Source: Loktanella fryxellensis (lineage in GTDB: Bacteria; Pseudomonadota; Alphaproteobacteria; Rhodobacterales; Rhodobacteraceae). Taken from it: a stretch of DNA of 64,000 bases. Of this stretch, positions 38,343 to 48,818 are shown in pieces (position 1 is the stretch's first letter; each line of letters begins with the position of its first letter). The DNA is taken from NCBI RefSeq assembly GCF_900110065.1, contig NZ_FOCI01000008.1:94126-158125 (forward strand), read 5' to 3'. A model generated the notes under the pieces. The model did not search any database. It saw nothing but the letters and a program-made list of their open reading frames with translations, and was not told the origin of the DNA. A program made the translations under genes and the position numbers.

Positions 38343-39536
38343 ATGAACATCCACGAATATCAGGCCAAGGCGCTGCTGCGCACCTATGGTGCCCCCGTCA
38401 GCGACGGCCGCCCCGTCACCCGCGCCGAAGATGCCAAGACGGCCGCCGGAGAGCTGGACGGACCGCTGTGGGTGGTCAAGGCGCAGATCCACGCCGGTGG
38501 ACGCGGCAAGGGTCATTTCAAAGAGGCCGACGCCGGTGACAAGGGCGGCGTGCGTCTGGCCCGGTCGGTCGAGGAAGCCGCGTCCGAGGCCAAGAAGATG
38601 CTGGGCCGCACGCTGGTCACGCACCAGACCGGCCCCGCAGGCAAGGTCGTGAACCGCATCTACATTGAGGATGGTGCGGGCATCGAGACCGAACTCTACC
38701 TCGCGCTGCTGGTGGACCGTCAAACCAGCCGCATCAGCTTTGTCTGTTCCAGCGAAGGCGGCATGGACATCGAAGAAGTCGCGGCCAACACCCCCGACAA
38801 GATCCTGTCGTTCAGCGTCGATCCCGTCACCGGCTATCAGCCGTTCCACGGACGCCGCGTCGCCTTCTCGCTGGGTCTGACCGGTGGTCAGGTGAAGCAA
38901 TGCGTCACGCTGATGGGACAGCTCTACCGGGCCTTCACCGAGAAGGACATGGAGATGCTGGAGATCAATCCGCTGATCGTGACCGACAAGGGCGACCTGA
39001 AGGTGCTGGATGCCAAGGTCAGCTTCGACGGCAACGCCATGTATCGCCATGCCGATATCGCGCAGTTGCGCGACGAGACGGAAGAGGACAGCAAGGAGCT
39101 GGCCGCGTCCAAGTACGACCTGAACTACATCGCGCTGGACGGCGAGATCGGCTGCATGGTCAACGGCGCGGGACTGGCGATGGCGACGATGGACATCATC
39201 AAGCTTTACGGGGCCGAGCCTGCCAACTTCCTCGACGTGGGCGGTGGCGCCACCAAGGAGAAGGTGACGGAAGCGTTCAAGATCATCACCTCCGATCCGA
39301 ACGTCAAAGGCATCCTCGTGAACATCTTCGGCGGCATCATGCGCTGCGACGTGATCGCCGAAGGCGTGATCGCCGCGGTCAAGGAAGTGGGCCTGAAGGT
39401 GCCGCTGGTCGTCCGGCTGGAAGGCACCAACGTCGAGAAGGGCAAGGAGATCATCCGCAACTCCGGCCTCGACGTGATCGCCGCCGACGACCTGAAGGAC
39501 GGCGCGCAGAAGATCGTGAAGGCCGTCAAGGGCTGA
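38343..39536 (+). CDS. sucC: Succinyl-CoA synthetase beta subunit
   Basis: The 397-residue ADP/GDP-forming beta subunit starts [19 protein letters not shown] (ATP-grasp) and contains the conserved [14 protein letters not shown] and [15 protein letters not shown]. With SucD it interconverts succinyl-CoA and succinate with phosphorylation. First gene of the sucCD-sucAB-lpdA group. Confidence 0.98.
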   Translation: MNIHEYQAKALLRTYGAPVSDGRPVTRAEDAKTAAGELDGPLWVVKAQIHAGGRGKGHFKEADAGDKGGVRLARSVEEAASEAKKMLGRTLVTHQTGPAGKVVNRIYIEDGAGIETELYLALLVDRQTSRISFVCSSEGGMDIEEVAANTPDKILSFSVDPVTGYQPFHGRRVAFSLGLTGGQVKQCVTLMGQLYRAFTEKDMEMLEINPLIVTDKGDLKVLDAKVSFDGNAMYRHADIAQLRDETEEDSKELAASKYDLNYIALDGEIGCMVNGAGLAMATMDIIKLYGAEPANFLDVGGGATKEKVTEAFKIITSDPNVKGILVNIFGGIMRCDVIAEGVIAAVKEVGLKVPLVVRLEGTNVEKGKEIIRNSGLDVIAADDLKDGAQKIVKAVKG

Positions 39537-39594
39537 TCGCCACACCGTTCGCGGCGGTCCCCCGCCACCGACCAACCATTCCACGGAGGCCCCC

Positions 39595-40482
39595 ATGGCC
39601 ATTCTCGTCAACGAAAACACCCGTGTCATCTGTCAGGGCTTCACCGGCTCTCAGGGCACGTTCCATTCCGAACAGGCCATCGCCTATGGCACCAAGATGG
39701 TCGGCGGCGTGACCCCCGGCAAAGGTGGTCAGACCCACCTCGACCTGCCGGTGTTCGACTCTGTCCACGAGGCACGGGCCAGCACGCAGGCCAATGCATC
39801 GGTGATCTACGTGCCGCCCCCCTTTGCGGCTGACAGCATCCTCGAGGCGATCGACGCCGAGATGGAGCTGATCATCTGCATCACCGAAGGCATCCCGGTG
39901 CTGGACATGATGAAGGTGAAGCGCGCGCTGGAAGGCAGCAAGTCCCGCCTGATCGGGCCGAACTGCCCCGGTGTCATCACGCCAGACGCCTGCAAGATCG
40001 GCATCATGCCGGGCCACATCCACAAGCGCGGATCGGTCGGTGTCGTGTCGCGGTCCGGAACCCTGACCTATGAGGCGGTCAAGCAGACAACCGACATGGG
40101 TCTGGGCCAGTCCACTGCCGTCGGCATCGGCGGTGATCCCATCAAAGGCAGCGAGCACATCGACATCCTCGAGATGTTCCTCGCCGATCCCGAGACGCAG
40201 TCGATCATCATGATCGGCGAGATCGGCGGGTCCGCCGAGGAAGAAGCGGCGCAGTTCCTGGCCGATGAACGCCGCGCTGGCCGGTGGAAGCCCACTGCGG
40301 GCTTTATCGCCGGTCGCACCGCCCCTCCGGGCCGTCGCATGGGCCATGCGGGCGCCATCGTCGCCGGTGGCAAGGGCGATGCGGAGTCCAAGATCGAGGC
40401 GATGAAGGCCGCAGGCATCGTCGTCGCCGAAAGCCCCGCCACGCTGGGCGAGGCGGTTCTGGCCGCCATCGACAAGAAGTAA
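39595..40482 (+). CDS. sucD: Succinyl-CoA synthetase alpha subunit
   Basis: The 295-residue protein has the CoA-binding start [23 protein letters not shown] and the phosphohistidine H251 in [18 protein letters not shown]. It pairs with SucC. It starts 58 bases after the sucC stop and ends before a terminator-like hairpin. Confidence 0.98.
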   Translation: MAILVNENTRVICQGFTGSQGTFHSEQAIAYGTKMVGGVTPGKGGQTHLDLPVFDSVHEARASTQANASVIYVPPPFAADSILEAIDAEMELIICITEGIPVLDMMKVKRALEGSKSRLIGPNCPGVITPDACKIGIMPGHIHKRGSVGVVSRSGTLTYEAVKQTTDMGLGQSTAVGIGGDPIKGSEHIDILEMFLADPETQSIIMIGEIGGSAEEEAAQFLADERRAGRWKPTAGFIAGRTAPPGRRMGHAGAIVAGGKGDAESKIEAMKAAGIVVAESPATLGEAVLAAIDKK

Positions 40483-40490
40483 GCGACCAC

Positions 40491-40516
40491 GGGTGGGCCA
40501 CCGGGCCCACCCTTTT
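40491..40516 (+). terminator. Intrinsic terminator between sucD and sucA
   Basis: GGGTGGGC/GCCCACCC forms an 8-bp stem with a short loop and TTTT behind it. It could reduce read-through into sucA, so sucAB-lpdA may also have a separate promoter. Confidence 0.75.
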
Positions 40517-40560
40517 CCGCGCGGTGTGCCGCTGGCCCATCCATTCGCACAGGTGATCCG

Positions 40561-43521
40561 ATGACCGAACAACCCTCCAACGACGTGTTCCACGCCTCCA
40601 GCTTTCTGCAGGGGCACAATGCCGACTACGTCGAACAGCTGTATGCGCGCTATGCGGACAACCCGCAGGCCGTGGACGAAAGCTGGCGCGACTTCTTCAA
40701 GTCGCTGGGGGACACGCCCGCAGAGGCGCGGGCGGAGGCCGCCGGCCCGTCGTGGGCCCGCATGGACTGGCCGCCGGTGCCGAACGACGACCTGACGCAG
40801 GCGCTGGACGGGCAATGGGCGCAGGAACCCGCAGCGGCGGCCAAGAAGATCGCCGCCAAGGCCGAGGAGAAGGGCACAAGCCTGTCCGAGGCGCAGGTGC
40901 GCAGTGCCGTGCTGGACAGCATCCGCGCGCTGATGATCATCCGCGCCTACCGCATCCGGGGCCACCTGATCGCCGATCTGGACCCCTTGGGCATGCGCGA
41001 GGTGTCGAACCACCCGGAGCTCGATCCCGCCAACTACGGCTTCACCAAGGCCGACATGGACCGGCCGATCTTCATCGACAACGTGCTCGGCCTCGAGATC
41101 GCGACGATGAGCGAGATCATGGCCATCGTGAAGCGCACCTACTGCGGCACGTTTGCCCTGCAATACATGCACATCTCGAACCCCGCCGAGGCCGCGTGGC
41201 TGAAGGAGCGGATTGAGGGCTATGGCAAGGAGATCACCTTTACCCAGAACGGGCGCAAGGCGATTCTGAACAAGCTGGTCGAGGCCGAAGGCTTCGAAAA
41301 GTTCCTGCATGTGAAATACATGGGCACCAAGCGCTTCGGTCTGGACGGCGGCGAGAGCCTGATCCCCGCCATGGAGCAGATCATCAAGCGCGGCGGGCAA
41401 CTGGGCCTCGAGGAAGTCGTGATCGGCATGCCGCACCGGGGCCGCCTGTCGGTGCTGGCCAACGTGATGCAGAAGCCCTACCGCGCGATCTTCAACGAGT
41501 TTCAGGGCGGCAGCTTCAAGCCCGAGGACGTGGAAGGCTCGGGTGACGTGAAATACCACCTTGGCGCGTCCTCTGACCGGGAATTCGACGGCAATACCGT
41601 CCACCTGTCGCTGACCGCCAACCCGTCCCACCTGGAGGCGGTGAACCCCGTCGTGCTGGGCAAGGTCCGTGCCAAGCAGGACCAGAAGAAGGACCGCGAC
41701 CGCACCAAGGTCATGGCGATCCTGCTGCACGGCGATGCGGCCTTTGCAGGTCAGGGCGTTGTGGCCGAAGGGTTCCAGCTGTCGGGCGTCCGTGGCCACC
41801 GGACGGGCGGCACCATGCACATCGTGGTGAACAACCAGATCGGTTTCACCACCGCGCCGCACTTCTCCCGCTCCTCCCCCTACCCCACCGACATCGCCCT
41901 GATGGTCGAGGCGCCGATTTTCCATGTCAACGGCGACGACCCCGAGGCCGTGGTCCACGCCGCCCGCGTGGCGACCGAGTTCCGCCAGACGTTCCACAAG
42001 GACGTGGTGCTGGACATCATCTGCTACCGCCGCTTCGGTCACAATGAAGGCGACGAGCCGATGTTCACCAACCCGGTGATGTACAACAAGATCAAGAAGC
42101 AGAAGACGACGCTGACGCTGTATACCGACCGTCTGGTCAAGGATGGCCTGATTCCCGAGGGCGAGATCGAGGACATGAAGGCGGCGTTTCAGGCCAAGCT
42201 GAACACCGAATTCGAGGCGGGCCGCACCTACAAGCCCAACAAGGCCGACTGGCTGGACGGGCGCTGGTCGCATCTGGACCGGGACCGCGACAACTATCAG
42301 CGGGGCGAAACCGCGATCAGCACCGACACGTTGGCCGAGGTCGGCCAAGCCCTGACCACCCCGCCCGAAGGGTTCGCCACCCACCGCACCATCGACCGTC
42401 TGCTGGAATCGAAAAAGCAGATGTTCGACACCGGCACGGGATTCGACTGGGCCACGGGCGAGGCGCTGGCCCTCGGCTCTCTCGCGGTGGAAGGGTATCC
42501 CGTTCGCCTGTCCGGTCAGGACAGCACGCGCGGCACGTTCAGCCAGCGCCATTCGGCGCTGATCGACCAGAACACCGAAGACCGCCATTTCCCGCTGAAC
42601 CACATCCGCAACGGTCAGGCGCAGTATGAAGTCATCGACTCCATGCTGTCGGAATACGCGGTGCTCGGGTTCGAGTACGGCTATTCGCTGGCCGAACCCA
42701 ACGCGCTGACCCTGTGGGAGGCGCAGTTCGGCGATTTCGCCAACGGCGCGCAGATCATGTTCGACCAGTTCATCAGCAGCGGCGAAAGCAAGTGGCTGCG
42801 GATGTCCGGCCTCGTGTGTCTGCTGCCGCATGGTTACGAGGGGCAAGGCCCGGAACATTCCAGCGCGCGGCTGGAGCGGTTCCTGACGATGTGCGGCAAC
42901 GACAACTGGATCGTCGCCAACTGCACCACGCCTGCGAACTATTTCCACATCCTGCGCCGCCAGCTGCACCGCAGCTATCGCAAGCCGCTGATCCTGATGA
43001 CGCCGAAATCCCTGCTGCGCCACAAGCTGGCGGTCAGCGATGCGGCCGATTTCACCACCGGTTCGTCGTTCCACCGCGTGCTGTGGGACGATGCGGAAAA
43101 GGGTCACTCGGACACAAAACTGCTGCCCGACGATCAGATCAAGCGGGTGGTGATGTGTTCCGGCAAGGTCTATTTCGACCTGCTGGAAGAGCGTGACGCG
43201 CGCGGCATCACCGACACCTACATCCTGCGGTTCGAGCAGTTCTATCCGTTCCCCGCACAGTCCGCGGTGGCCGAACTGCAGCGGTTCACCAACGCCGAGA
43301 TGGTCTGGTGTCAGGAAGAGCCCAAGAACCAGGGGGCATGGTCCTTCATGGAGCCGAACCTTGAGTGGTGCCTGACCCGGATCAAGGCCAAACACACGCG
43401 CCCCGTCTATGCGGGACGTGCCGCATCCGCCTCGCCCGCGACGGGTCTGGCCAGCCAGCACAAGGCCCAGCAAGCCGCCCTCGTGGCAGAGGCCCTGAAT
43501 ATCGAAGGAAAAGCCCAATGA
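40561..43521 (+). CDS. sucA: 2-Oxoglutarate dehydrogenase E1 component
   Basis: The 986-residue thiamine-diphosphate enzyme begins with [27 protein letters not shown] and has [23 protein letters not shown] and [10 protein letters not shown] near the ThDP site. It decarboxylates 2-oxoglutarate. The sucA stop overlaps the sucB start (ATGA). Full length and intact. Confidence 0.98.
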   Translation: MTEQPSNDVFHASSFLQGHNADYVEQLYARYADNPQAVDESWRDFFKSLGDTPAEARAEAAGPSWARMDWPPVPNDDLTQALDGQWAQEPAAAAKKIAAKAEEKGTSLSEAQVRSAVLDSIRALMIIRAYRIRGHLIADLDPLGMREVSNHPELDPANYGFTKADMDRPIFIDNVLGLEIATMSEIMAIVKRTYCGTFALQYMHISNPAEAAWLKERIEGYGKEITFTQNGRKAILNKLVEAEGFEKFLHVKYMGTKRFGLDGGESLIPAMEQIIKRGGQLGLEEVVIGMPHRGRLSVLANVMQKPYRAIFNEFQGGSFKPEDVEGSGDVKYHLGASSDREFDGNTVHLSLTANPSHLEAVNPVVLGKVRAKQDQKKDRDRTKVMAILLHGDAAFAGQGVVAEGFQLSGVRGHRTGGTMHIVVNNQIGFTTAPHFSRSSPYPTDIALMVEAPIFHVNGDDPEAVVHAARVATEFRQTFHKDVVLDIICYRRFGHNEGDEPMFTNPVMYNKIKKQKTTLTLYTDRLVKDGLIPEGEIEDMKAAFQAKLNTEFEAGRTYKPNKADWLDGRWSHLDRDRDNYQRGETAISTDTLAEVGQALTTPPEGFATHRTIDRLLESKKQMFDTGTGFDWATGEALALGSLAVEGYPVRLSGQDSTRGTFSQRHSALIDQNTEDRHFPLNHIRNGQAQYEVIDSMLSEYAVLGFEYGYSLAEPNALTLWEAQFGDFANGAQIMFDQFISSGESKWLRMSGLVCLLPHGYEGQGPEHSSARLERFLTMCGNDNWIVANCTTPANYFHILRRQLHRSYRKPLILMTPKSLLRHKLAVSDAADFTTGSSFHRVLWDDAEKGHSDTKLLPDDQIKRVVMCSGKVYFDLLEERDARGITDTYILRFEQFYPFPAQSAVAELQRFTNAEMVWCQEEPKNQGAWSFMEPNLEWCLTRIKAKHTRPVYAGRAASASPATGLASQHKAQQAALVAEALNIEGKAQ

Positions 43522-44819
43522 GCACCGAAGTCCGCGTCCCCACACTGGGCGAATCCGTCACCGAGGCGACCGTCGCCACATGGTTCAAGAAGCCCGGCGA
43601 CACCGTCGCCGTGGACGAGATGCTGTGCGAACTGGAAACCGACAAGGTGACCGTCGAGGTGCCCAGCCCCGTCGCAGGCACCCTGAGCGAGATCGTCGCC
43701 GCAGAAGGCGAAACGGTCGGCGTCGATGCCCTGCTGGCGCAGATCAGCGAAGGCGGCACCGACAGCGCCGCCCCCGCAGCCCCCAAGGCCGACGCCAAGG
43801 CGGAGAAATCCGGTGCGGATCAGGCCGCCAAGGCCGATGACGTGCCGACCGCCGCAGGCGAGGATGCGCCCACTGAAAGCCCTGCACAGGGTGGCACCGA
43901 TACCGTGAACGCGGGCCCCGAAGAGACGAAGCTGCGCGATCCGCAGGATGCGCCGTCCGCGCAAAAGATGATGGCCGACAAGGGCATCGAGCGCGACGCG
44001 GTGACGGGCACCGGGCGCGACGGCCGCGTGATGAAGGAAGACGTGCTGAAGGCGCTGTCGCAGCCACGCGCCGACGCCCCGAAGCCCGCGCCCCGCGCGC
44101 CCACCCCCGCCGGTCAGGCCGACCGCGAGGAGCGGGTCAAGATGACCCGCCTGCGCCAGACCATCGCCCGCCGCCTGAAGGAGGCGCAGAACACCGCCGC
44201 CATGCTGACCACCTACAACGAGGTGGACATGGGCGCGATCATGGCCCTGCGCGATGAATACAAGGATCTGTTCCTGAAGAAACATGGCGTGAAGCTGGGC
44301 TTCATGTCGTTCTTCACCAAGGCCTGCATCCACGCCCTGCACGAAGTGCCGGAAGTGAATGCCGAGATCGACGGCACCGACGTGGTCTACAAGAACTACG
44401 TCAACATGGGCATCGCCGCAGGCACGCCCACCGGCCTCGTGGTGCCGGTGCTGAAGGACGCCGACCAGATGTCCTTCGCCGGGATCGAAAAGGCGATTGC
44501 CGAAATGGGCGGCAAGGCCCGCGACGGCAAGCTGAGCATGGCCGACATGCAGGGCGGCACCTTCACCATCTCGAACGGTGGCGTCTATGGCTCGTTGATG
44601 TCCTCGCCGATCCTGAACCCCCCGCAGTCGGGCATCCTCGGCATGCACAAGATCCAGGACCGCCCGATGGCGATCAACGGCAAGGTCGAGATCCGCCCAA
44701 TGATGTATCTGGCGCTGTCCTACGACCACCGCATCGTGGACGGCAAAGGCGCCGTGACCTTCCTCGTCCGGGTCAAGGAAGCGCTGGAAGATCCGCGTCG
44801 GTTGTTGATGGATCTGTAA
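43518..44819 (+). CDS. sucB: 2-Oxoglutarate dehydrogenase E2 (dihydrolipoamide succinyltransferase)
   Basis: The 433-residue protein has a lipoyl domain with K43 ([11 protein letters not shown]), a charged Ala/Pro linker, an E3/E1-binding domain near residues 140-176 and a catalytic domain ending with [12 protein letters not shown]. It transfers succinyl to CoA. Starts inside the sucA stop. The next gene on the strand is an AT-richer glycosyltransferase. Confidence 0.97.
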   Translation: MSTEVRVPTLGESVTEATVATWFKKPGDTVAVDEMLCELETDKVTVEVPSPVAGTLSEIVAAEGETVGVDALLAQISEGGTDSAAPAAPKADAKAEKSGADQAAKADDVPTAAGEDAPTESPAQGGTDTVNAGPEETKLRDPQDAPSAQKMMADKGIERDAVTGTGRDGRVMKEDVLKALSQPRADAPKPAPRAPTPAGQADREERVKMTRLRQTIARRLKEAQNTAAMLTTYNEVDMGAIMALRDEYKDLFLKKHGVKLGFMSFFTKACIHALHEVPEVNAEIDGTDVVYKNYVNMGIAAGTPTGLVVPVLKDADQMSFAGIEKAIAEMGGKARDGKLSMADMQGGTFTISNGGVYGSLMSSPILNPPQSGILGMHKIQDRPMAINGKVEIRPMMYLALSYDHRIVDGKGAVTFLVRVKEALEDPRRLLMDL

Positions 44820-44825
44820 CGCGCC

Positions 44826-45839
44826 ATGTCGACCACAGCGCCAACGATCACGGTTGTCCTTGCAACCTATAACGGTGAACGTTTCATCGAGGAGCAGCTG
44901 CAAAGCCTCCTCGATCAGACGCGTCAGCCTGACGAAGTGATCGTTTCGGATGACGCATCTGATGATGCGACGATAGAGATCGTCGATAAATATCTGGTGC
45001 AATTTAAGTGCCTGACCGTGTTTTTGAAGAACAACACACCCAAAGGGTTTCGCAAAAACTTCGCCGATGCGGCAGCCCAAGCCACTTCTGATTTCATCGC
45101 ATTCTGCGATCAGGACGACGTGTGGGAACCGGAAAAGCTTGCGATATGTAGCGCGCACCTCGACGATACTGACGTGTTTATGGTTGTCCACCAATCAACA
45201 TTGATAGATGCCGACGGGCTTCAGATCGGAATATTTCATCAAGGCATAGAATCCACCCAAAAGATCGGACCGTTCAGCCGAGATCTTTGGAGCGTTTATG
45301 CCGGCTTCTCCACTGTCGTGAGAAGTAGTTTTTTTAAATGTTTGCCGTTTGAACAATTCCCGAGAGATTACATTGCACCGCAGCATCGACTGGCCCATGA
45401 TCGCTGGACACATGCTATGGCGCAGATCTGTGGCTGCACTGTCGAAATTGCGGCCCCTCTCGTCCGGTACCGCCAGCATGGGGCCAATGTATATGGCGCG
45501 GGTACAGCAAAGGCACCTGCACTGAAGTCCAGATCGGCGCTTGCAGCGAAAAATGCAGCTTATATCGAGTACGTCGATGATTTGACAGATATTTTAAAAA
45601 ATCTGTCGAACTCTTCGTTGTTGCAGTCACCCCTCTGCGACCGTGACAGAAGCAATGGCATACTTTGCCAAGCAGCAAAGGAGGTTCGTAATCGGCAGGA
45701 CATCTATAAGTCCTTCCGCATCTATGCGCCCCTTCTGGTTGTTCGCAATTTGCTTAACGGGACATATCAAGACGTCGTCACTGGAAATTTTCGAAAATCG
45801 TCTTTCCTTCGTGATGTTTCATCTGTTGTTTCACCGTAA
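44826..45839 (+). CDS. Family 2 glycosyltransferase inserted in the odh operon
   Basis: The 337-residue protein has the GT-A fold start TITVVLATYNGERFIEEQLQSLLDQT, DDASDDAT, and CDQDDVWEPEKL (D-x-D-type). It is likely to elongate a cell-surface polysaccharide. Its base composition is clearly AT-richer than the flanking sucB and MAPEG genes, including codons such as ATA, AAA and TTT, which suggests transfer. It starts six bases after the sucB stop and sits between sucB and lpdA. Confidence 0.88.
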   Translation: MSTTAPTITVVLATYNGERFIEEQLQSLLDQTRQPDEVIVSDDASDDATIEIVDKYLVQFKCLTVFLKNNTPKGFRKNFADAAAQATSDFIAFCDQDDVWEPEKLAICSAHLDDTDVFMVVHQSTLIDADGLQIGIFHQGIESTQKIGPFSRDLWSVYAGFSTVVRSSFFKCLPFEQFPRDYIAPQHRLAHDRWTHAMAQICGCTVEIAAPLVRYRQHGANVYGAGTAKAPALKSRSALAAKNAAYIEYVDDLTDILKNLSNSSLLQSPLCDRDRSNGILCQAAKEVRNRQDIYKSFRIYAPLLVVRNLLNGTYQDVVTGNFRKSSFLRDVSSVVSP

Positions 45840-45850
45840 GAGGCCCACTC

Positions 45851-46093
45851 ATGCAACTCCTCACCCGCACAACCGTCACCGACTTTGCCGCGTTCAAGGC
45901 GGCCTTCGATGCGGAAGCCGAGAAGCGGTCCGACGCCGGCCTGACCCTGCTGCAGATATGGCAGGACGCGGACAGCCCCGGTACCGTCGTCTGCCTGTTC
46001 GAGGTCAACGACCGCGCCCGCGCCAAGGCCTGGCTGAACGCCGAGGTGCAGACCGGGACGGATGTCACGGGACAGTTCCTTAAAACGGTATAG
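45851..46093 (+). CDS. Small cytoplasmic protein, dimeric alpha/beta-barrel-like
   Basis: The 80-residue ORF MQLLTRTTVTDFAAFKAAFDAEAEKRSDAGLTLLQIW resembles the antibiotic-monooxygenase (ABM) fold by length and the order strand-helix-strand. No catalytic residue is recognisable. It has normal GC, unlike the GT gene just before it, and is followed by the MAPEG pair, so it probably belongs to the original odh operon. Confidence 0.72.
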   Translation: MQLLTRTTVTDFAAFKAAFDAEAEKRSDAGLTLLQIWQDADSPGTVVCLFEVNDRARAKAWLNAEVQTGTDVTGQFLKTV

Positions 46094-46133
46094 GTATGAC
46101 GCAGGGCCGCGTGGCCCGTCATAAGGTTGTCCC

Positions 46134-46523
46134 ATGTTCACGAATATCTTCTCCATCCTCGCCCTCTACGGTCTGTGGGTGCTGGTCCTGATCAACGGGC
46201 AGGCGCTGCTGGCCATCGGCCAGAAGGGTCTTGGCGCGATGCTTGGCCCGCGCGACGACGTGGGTGAGCTGACGGGTGCCGCGGGCCGGCTGGACCGTGC
46301 CAGCGCCAATTCCGTGACCGCGCTGGCGCTGTTCGCACCCGCCGTCTTGCTGCAGGCGACCCAGCCCATGGTCCTGGACAGCGCCTTGCTGGCGGCACAG
46401 GTGTTCCTCGCAGCCCGCATCCTCTATCCCGTCATCTACGTCGCCGGCATACCCGGCCTGCGCACCATCGTCTGGACGGCAGGCATGCTGGCGACCGTCT
46501 GGCTTTACGTGGTGGCGCTATGA
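46134..46523 (+). CDS. MAPEG-family membrane protein (first of a pair)
   Basis: The 129-residue protein has about four hydrophobic segments and the MAPEG pattern RLDRASANSVTALALFAPAV and AARILYPVIYVAGIPGLR. Family members bind glutathione or lipid substrates; this one is uncharacterised. The stop overlaps the start of the next MAPEG gene (ATGA). Both lie within the odh operon. Confidence 0.85.
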   Translation: MFTNIFSILALYGLWVLVLINGQALLAIGQKGLGAMLGPRDDVGELTGAAGRLDRASANSVTALALFAPAVLLQATQPMVLDSALLAAQVFLAARILYPVIYVAGIPGLRTIVWTAGMLATVWLYVVAL

Positions 46524-46930
46524 CGACCGAACTGACCGTCCTGACCCTTGCCGGTCTGCTGCAGGTGCTGCAGATGATCTGGATGTCGGCCGCCGCAAAT
46601 CGCGAATTGCCCGCTGGCAAGACGATGGGCCCGCGCGATCCCGGCCGGCTGGGCAAACCGCTGACCGAACAGGTCAGTCCCCGCACCGGCCGCCTGTTCC
46701 GCGCCGCCAACAACCATTTCGAGGGGTTGATCATGTTCACCCTCGCCGTCGTCGTCGTCACGCTGGGTGACAAGACGACGGGCCTGACCGCCGCCTGCGC
46801 GTGGATCTATCTGGGCGCGCGCATCGCCTACGTGCCCTGCTACTACTTCGGCCTGACGCCATGGCGCTCTGTCGTCTGGATGATCGGCTTCGGCGCCACG
46901 ACACTCATGCTTCTCTCTGCCCTCATCTGA
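46520..46930 (+). CDS. MAPEG-family membrane protein (second of a pair)
   Basis: The 136-residue protein resembles the preceding one, with RLFRAANNHFEGLIMFTLAVVVVT and GARIAYVPCYYFGLTPWRSVVW (E/R-x-x-N-x-x-E type site). Tandem duplication from a common ancestor is likely. It precedes lpdA by 12 bases. Confidence 0.87.
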   Translation: MTTELTVLTLAGLLQVLQMIWMSAAANRELPAGKTMGPRDPGRLGKPLTEQVSPRTGRLFRAANNHFEGLIMFTLAVVVVTLGDKTTGLTAACAWIYLGARIAYVPCYYFGLTPWRSVVWMIGFGATTLMLLSALI

Positions 46931-46942
46931 ACGGAGGCCCCC

Positions 46943-48331
46943 ATGGCCAGCTACGACGTCATCATCATCGGTTCCGGCCCCGGCGGCTATGTCTCCGCCA
47001 TCCGCTGCGCGCAGCTGGGCCTGAAGGTCGCCTGCGTCGAAGGGCGCGAGACGCTGGGCGGCACCTGCCTGAACGTGGGCTGCATCCCGTCCAAGGCGCT
47101 GCTGCACGCGACCGAGATGTTGCACGAGGCGCAGCACAACTTTGCCGACATGGGCCTGACCGGGGCCGCGCCGACCGTCGACTGGTCCGCGATGCAGGCC
47201 TACAAGGACAAGACGGTGGGCCAGAACACCGGCGGGATCGAGTTCCTGTTCAAGAAGAACAAGGTCGACTGGCTGAAAGGCTGGGGGTCGATTCCGGAAG
47301 CGGGCCGCGTCAAGGTCGGCGACGCGGTCCACGAGGCCAAGCACATCATCATCGCCACCGGGTCAGAGGCGAGCCCGCTGAAGGGCGTCACGGTCGAGGA
47401 GGACACCGTCGTGACGTCCACCGGCGCGCTGAAACTGGGCCGCATACCCGAGACGATGGTCGTCATCGGCGCCGGCGTCATCGGGCTGGAGCTGGGGTCG
47501 GTCTATGCCCGCCTTGGCACCGATGTGACGGTGGTCGAATACCTTGATGCGATCACGCCGGGGCAGGATGCCGAAATCGCGCGGCAGTTCCAGAAGATGC
47601 TGACGAAGCAGGGGATCAGGTTCGTCCTCGGTGCTGCGGTGCAGGGCGTCACGGTCGAGGGGGCGAAGGCCACCGTCGCCTATAAGATGCGCAAGGACGA
47701 TGCCGAGGCCACGCTGACCGCCGACACGGTGCTGCTGGCGACGGGTCGTCGCCCGTTCCTTGACGGTCTGGGGCTGGAGTCGCTGGGCGTGACGCTGACC
47801 GACCGAGGCCAGATTGCCGTGAACGACCGCTATGCCACCAACGTCGCCGGCATCCATGCCATCGGCGACGCGATCGCGGGCCCGATGCTGGCGCACAAGG
47901 CCGAGGACGAGGGCATGGCGGTAGCCGAGATCCTTGCCGGGCAGCATGGCCACGTGAATTACGGCGTCATTCCCGGCGTGATTTATACCCACCCCGAGGT
48001 CGCATCGGTCGGCGAGACCGAAGAGACGCTCAAGAGCGCGGGCCGCGCCTACAAGGTCGGCAAGTTCCCCTTCATGGGTAACGCGCGGGCAAAGGCGAAC
48101 TTCATGGGCGACGGGTTCGTCAAGATCCTGGCCGACAAGGAGACGGACCGCATTCTGGGCGCGCACATCATCGGTCCGATGGCAGGCGACCTGATCCACG
48201 AGATCTGCGTGGCGATGGAATTCGGCGCAGCCGCAGAGGATCTGGCCCGCACCTGCCACGCCCACCCGACCTATTCGGAGGCGGTCCGCGAAGCGGCACT
48301 TGCCTGTGGCGATGGTGCGATCCACGCCTGA
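46943..48331 (+). CDS. lpdA: Dihydrolipoamide dehydrogenase (E3)
   Basis: The 462-residue flavoprotein starts [22 protein letters not shown], has the redox disulfide C42/C47 in [15 protein letters not shown] and the NAD-binding [20 protein letters not shown], and ends with HAHPTYSEA (catalytic H and E). It reoxidises the dihydrolipoyl group of SucB. It closes the odh operon. Confidence 0.98.
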   Translation: MASYDVIIIGSGPGGYVSAIRCAQLGLKVACVEGRETLGGTCLNVGCIPSKALLHATEMLHEAQHNFADMGLTGAAPTVDWSAMQAYKDKTVGQNTGGIEFLFKKNKVDWLKGWGSIPEAGRVKVGDAVHEAKHIIIATGSEASPLKGVTVEEDTVVTSTGALKLGRIPETMVVIGAGVIGLELGSVYARLGTDVTVVEYLDAITPGQDAEIARQFQKMLTKQGIRFVLGAAVQGVTVEGAKATVAYKMRKDDAEATLTADTVLLATGRRPFLDGLGLESLGVTLTDRGQIAVNDRYATNVAGIHAIGDAIAGPMLAHKAEDEGMAVAEILAGQHGHVNYGVIPGVIYTHPEVASVGETEETLKSAGRAYKVGKFPFMGNARAKANFMGDGFVKILADKETDRILGAHIIGPMAGDLIHEICVAMEFGAAAEDLARTCHAHPTYSEAVREAALACGDGAIHA

Positions 48332-48818
48332 CGCCCGTCACGACGCGACACCGCGCATTGCACCCTCGACAGCGGCAATGACCGCCGTCGGGGTGACCGG
48401 TGGACCTTGGCTGCTATGATCGGCACCACCACACCTTTTCAAGGCGATACACGCGTCGGTCACGCACGGCCTAAGCCCGCCGTGCCATTGTGCCTGTTGG
48501 GTCCGTTCGATCCGTCGTCGGTCTGAACGCGGTCAGCCGGCAGAGCAGCTACGGCATCAGCCACGGGACCCGCTGGCCCGTGCCATAGAGACCCCAAAGT
48601 CCGGTCCGATTCGCCTGCCTGCAAGGCTTTCCGGCTGTTATCGTCGGGCCGCGAGGGCGCTACCCCTAAGTGGTGTCAAATCAAGAATTAAAAAAAGCTG
48701 ACCAAACAGGCAGAAAAGGTTAAAGTGTGGCAACTTCCTGACAAAAACTTAATCGATGCCATCTTTTTGACAAAAAGCCTTTCGAAGCCTTTTGTGTGCT
48801 TTCCCTGTGGAGCGTGCA
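48332..48818. other. 487-base intergenic region before the type I secretion locus
   Basis: No gene is visible. Bases 48,332-48,660 are GC-rich and show no recognisable signal. From 48,662 the sequence is AT-rich and contains candidate promoter pieces (TTGACA at 48767-48772), so this probably drives the secretion gene cluster. No lpdA terminator is evident. Confidence 0.55.

Noticed and set aside
39526..43545. Minus-strand reading frame of over 1300 codons opposite sucD and sucA
   Set aside because: Same composition artefact; the plus-strand genes are unmistakable.
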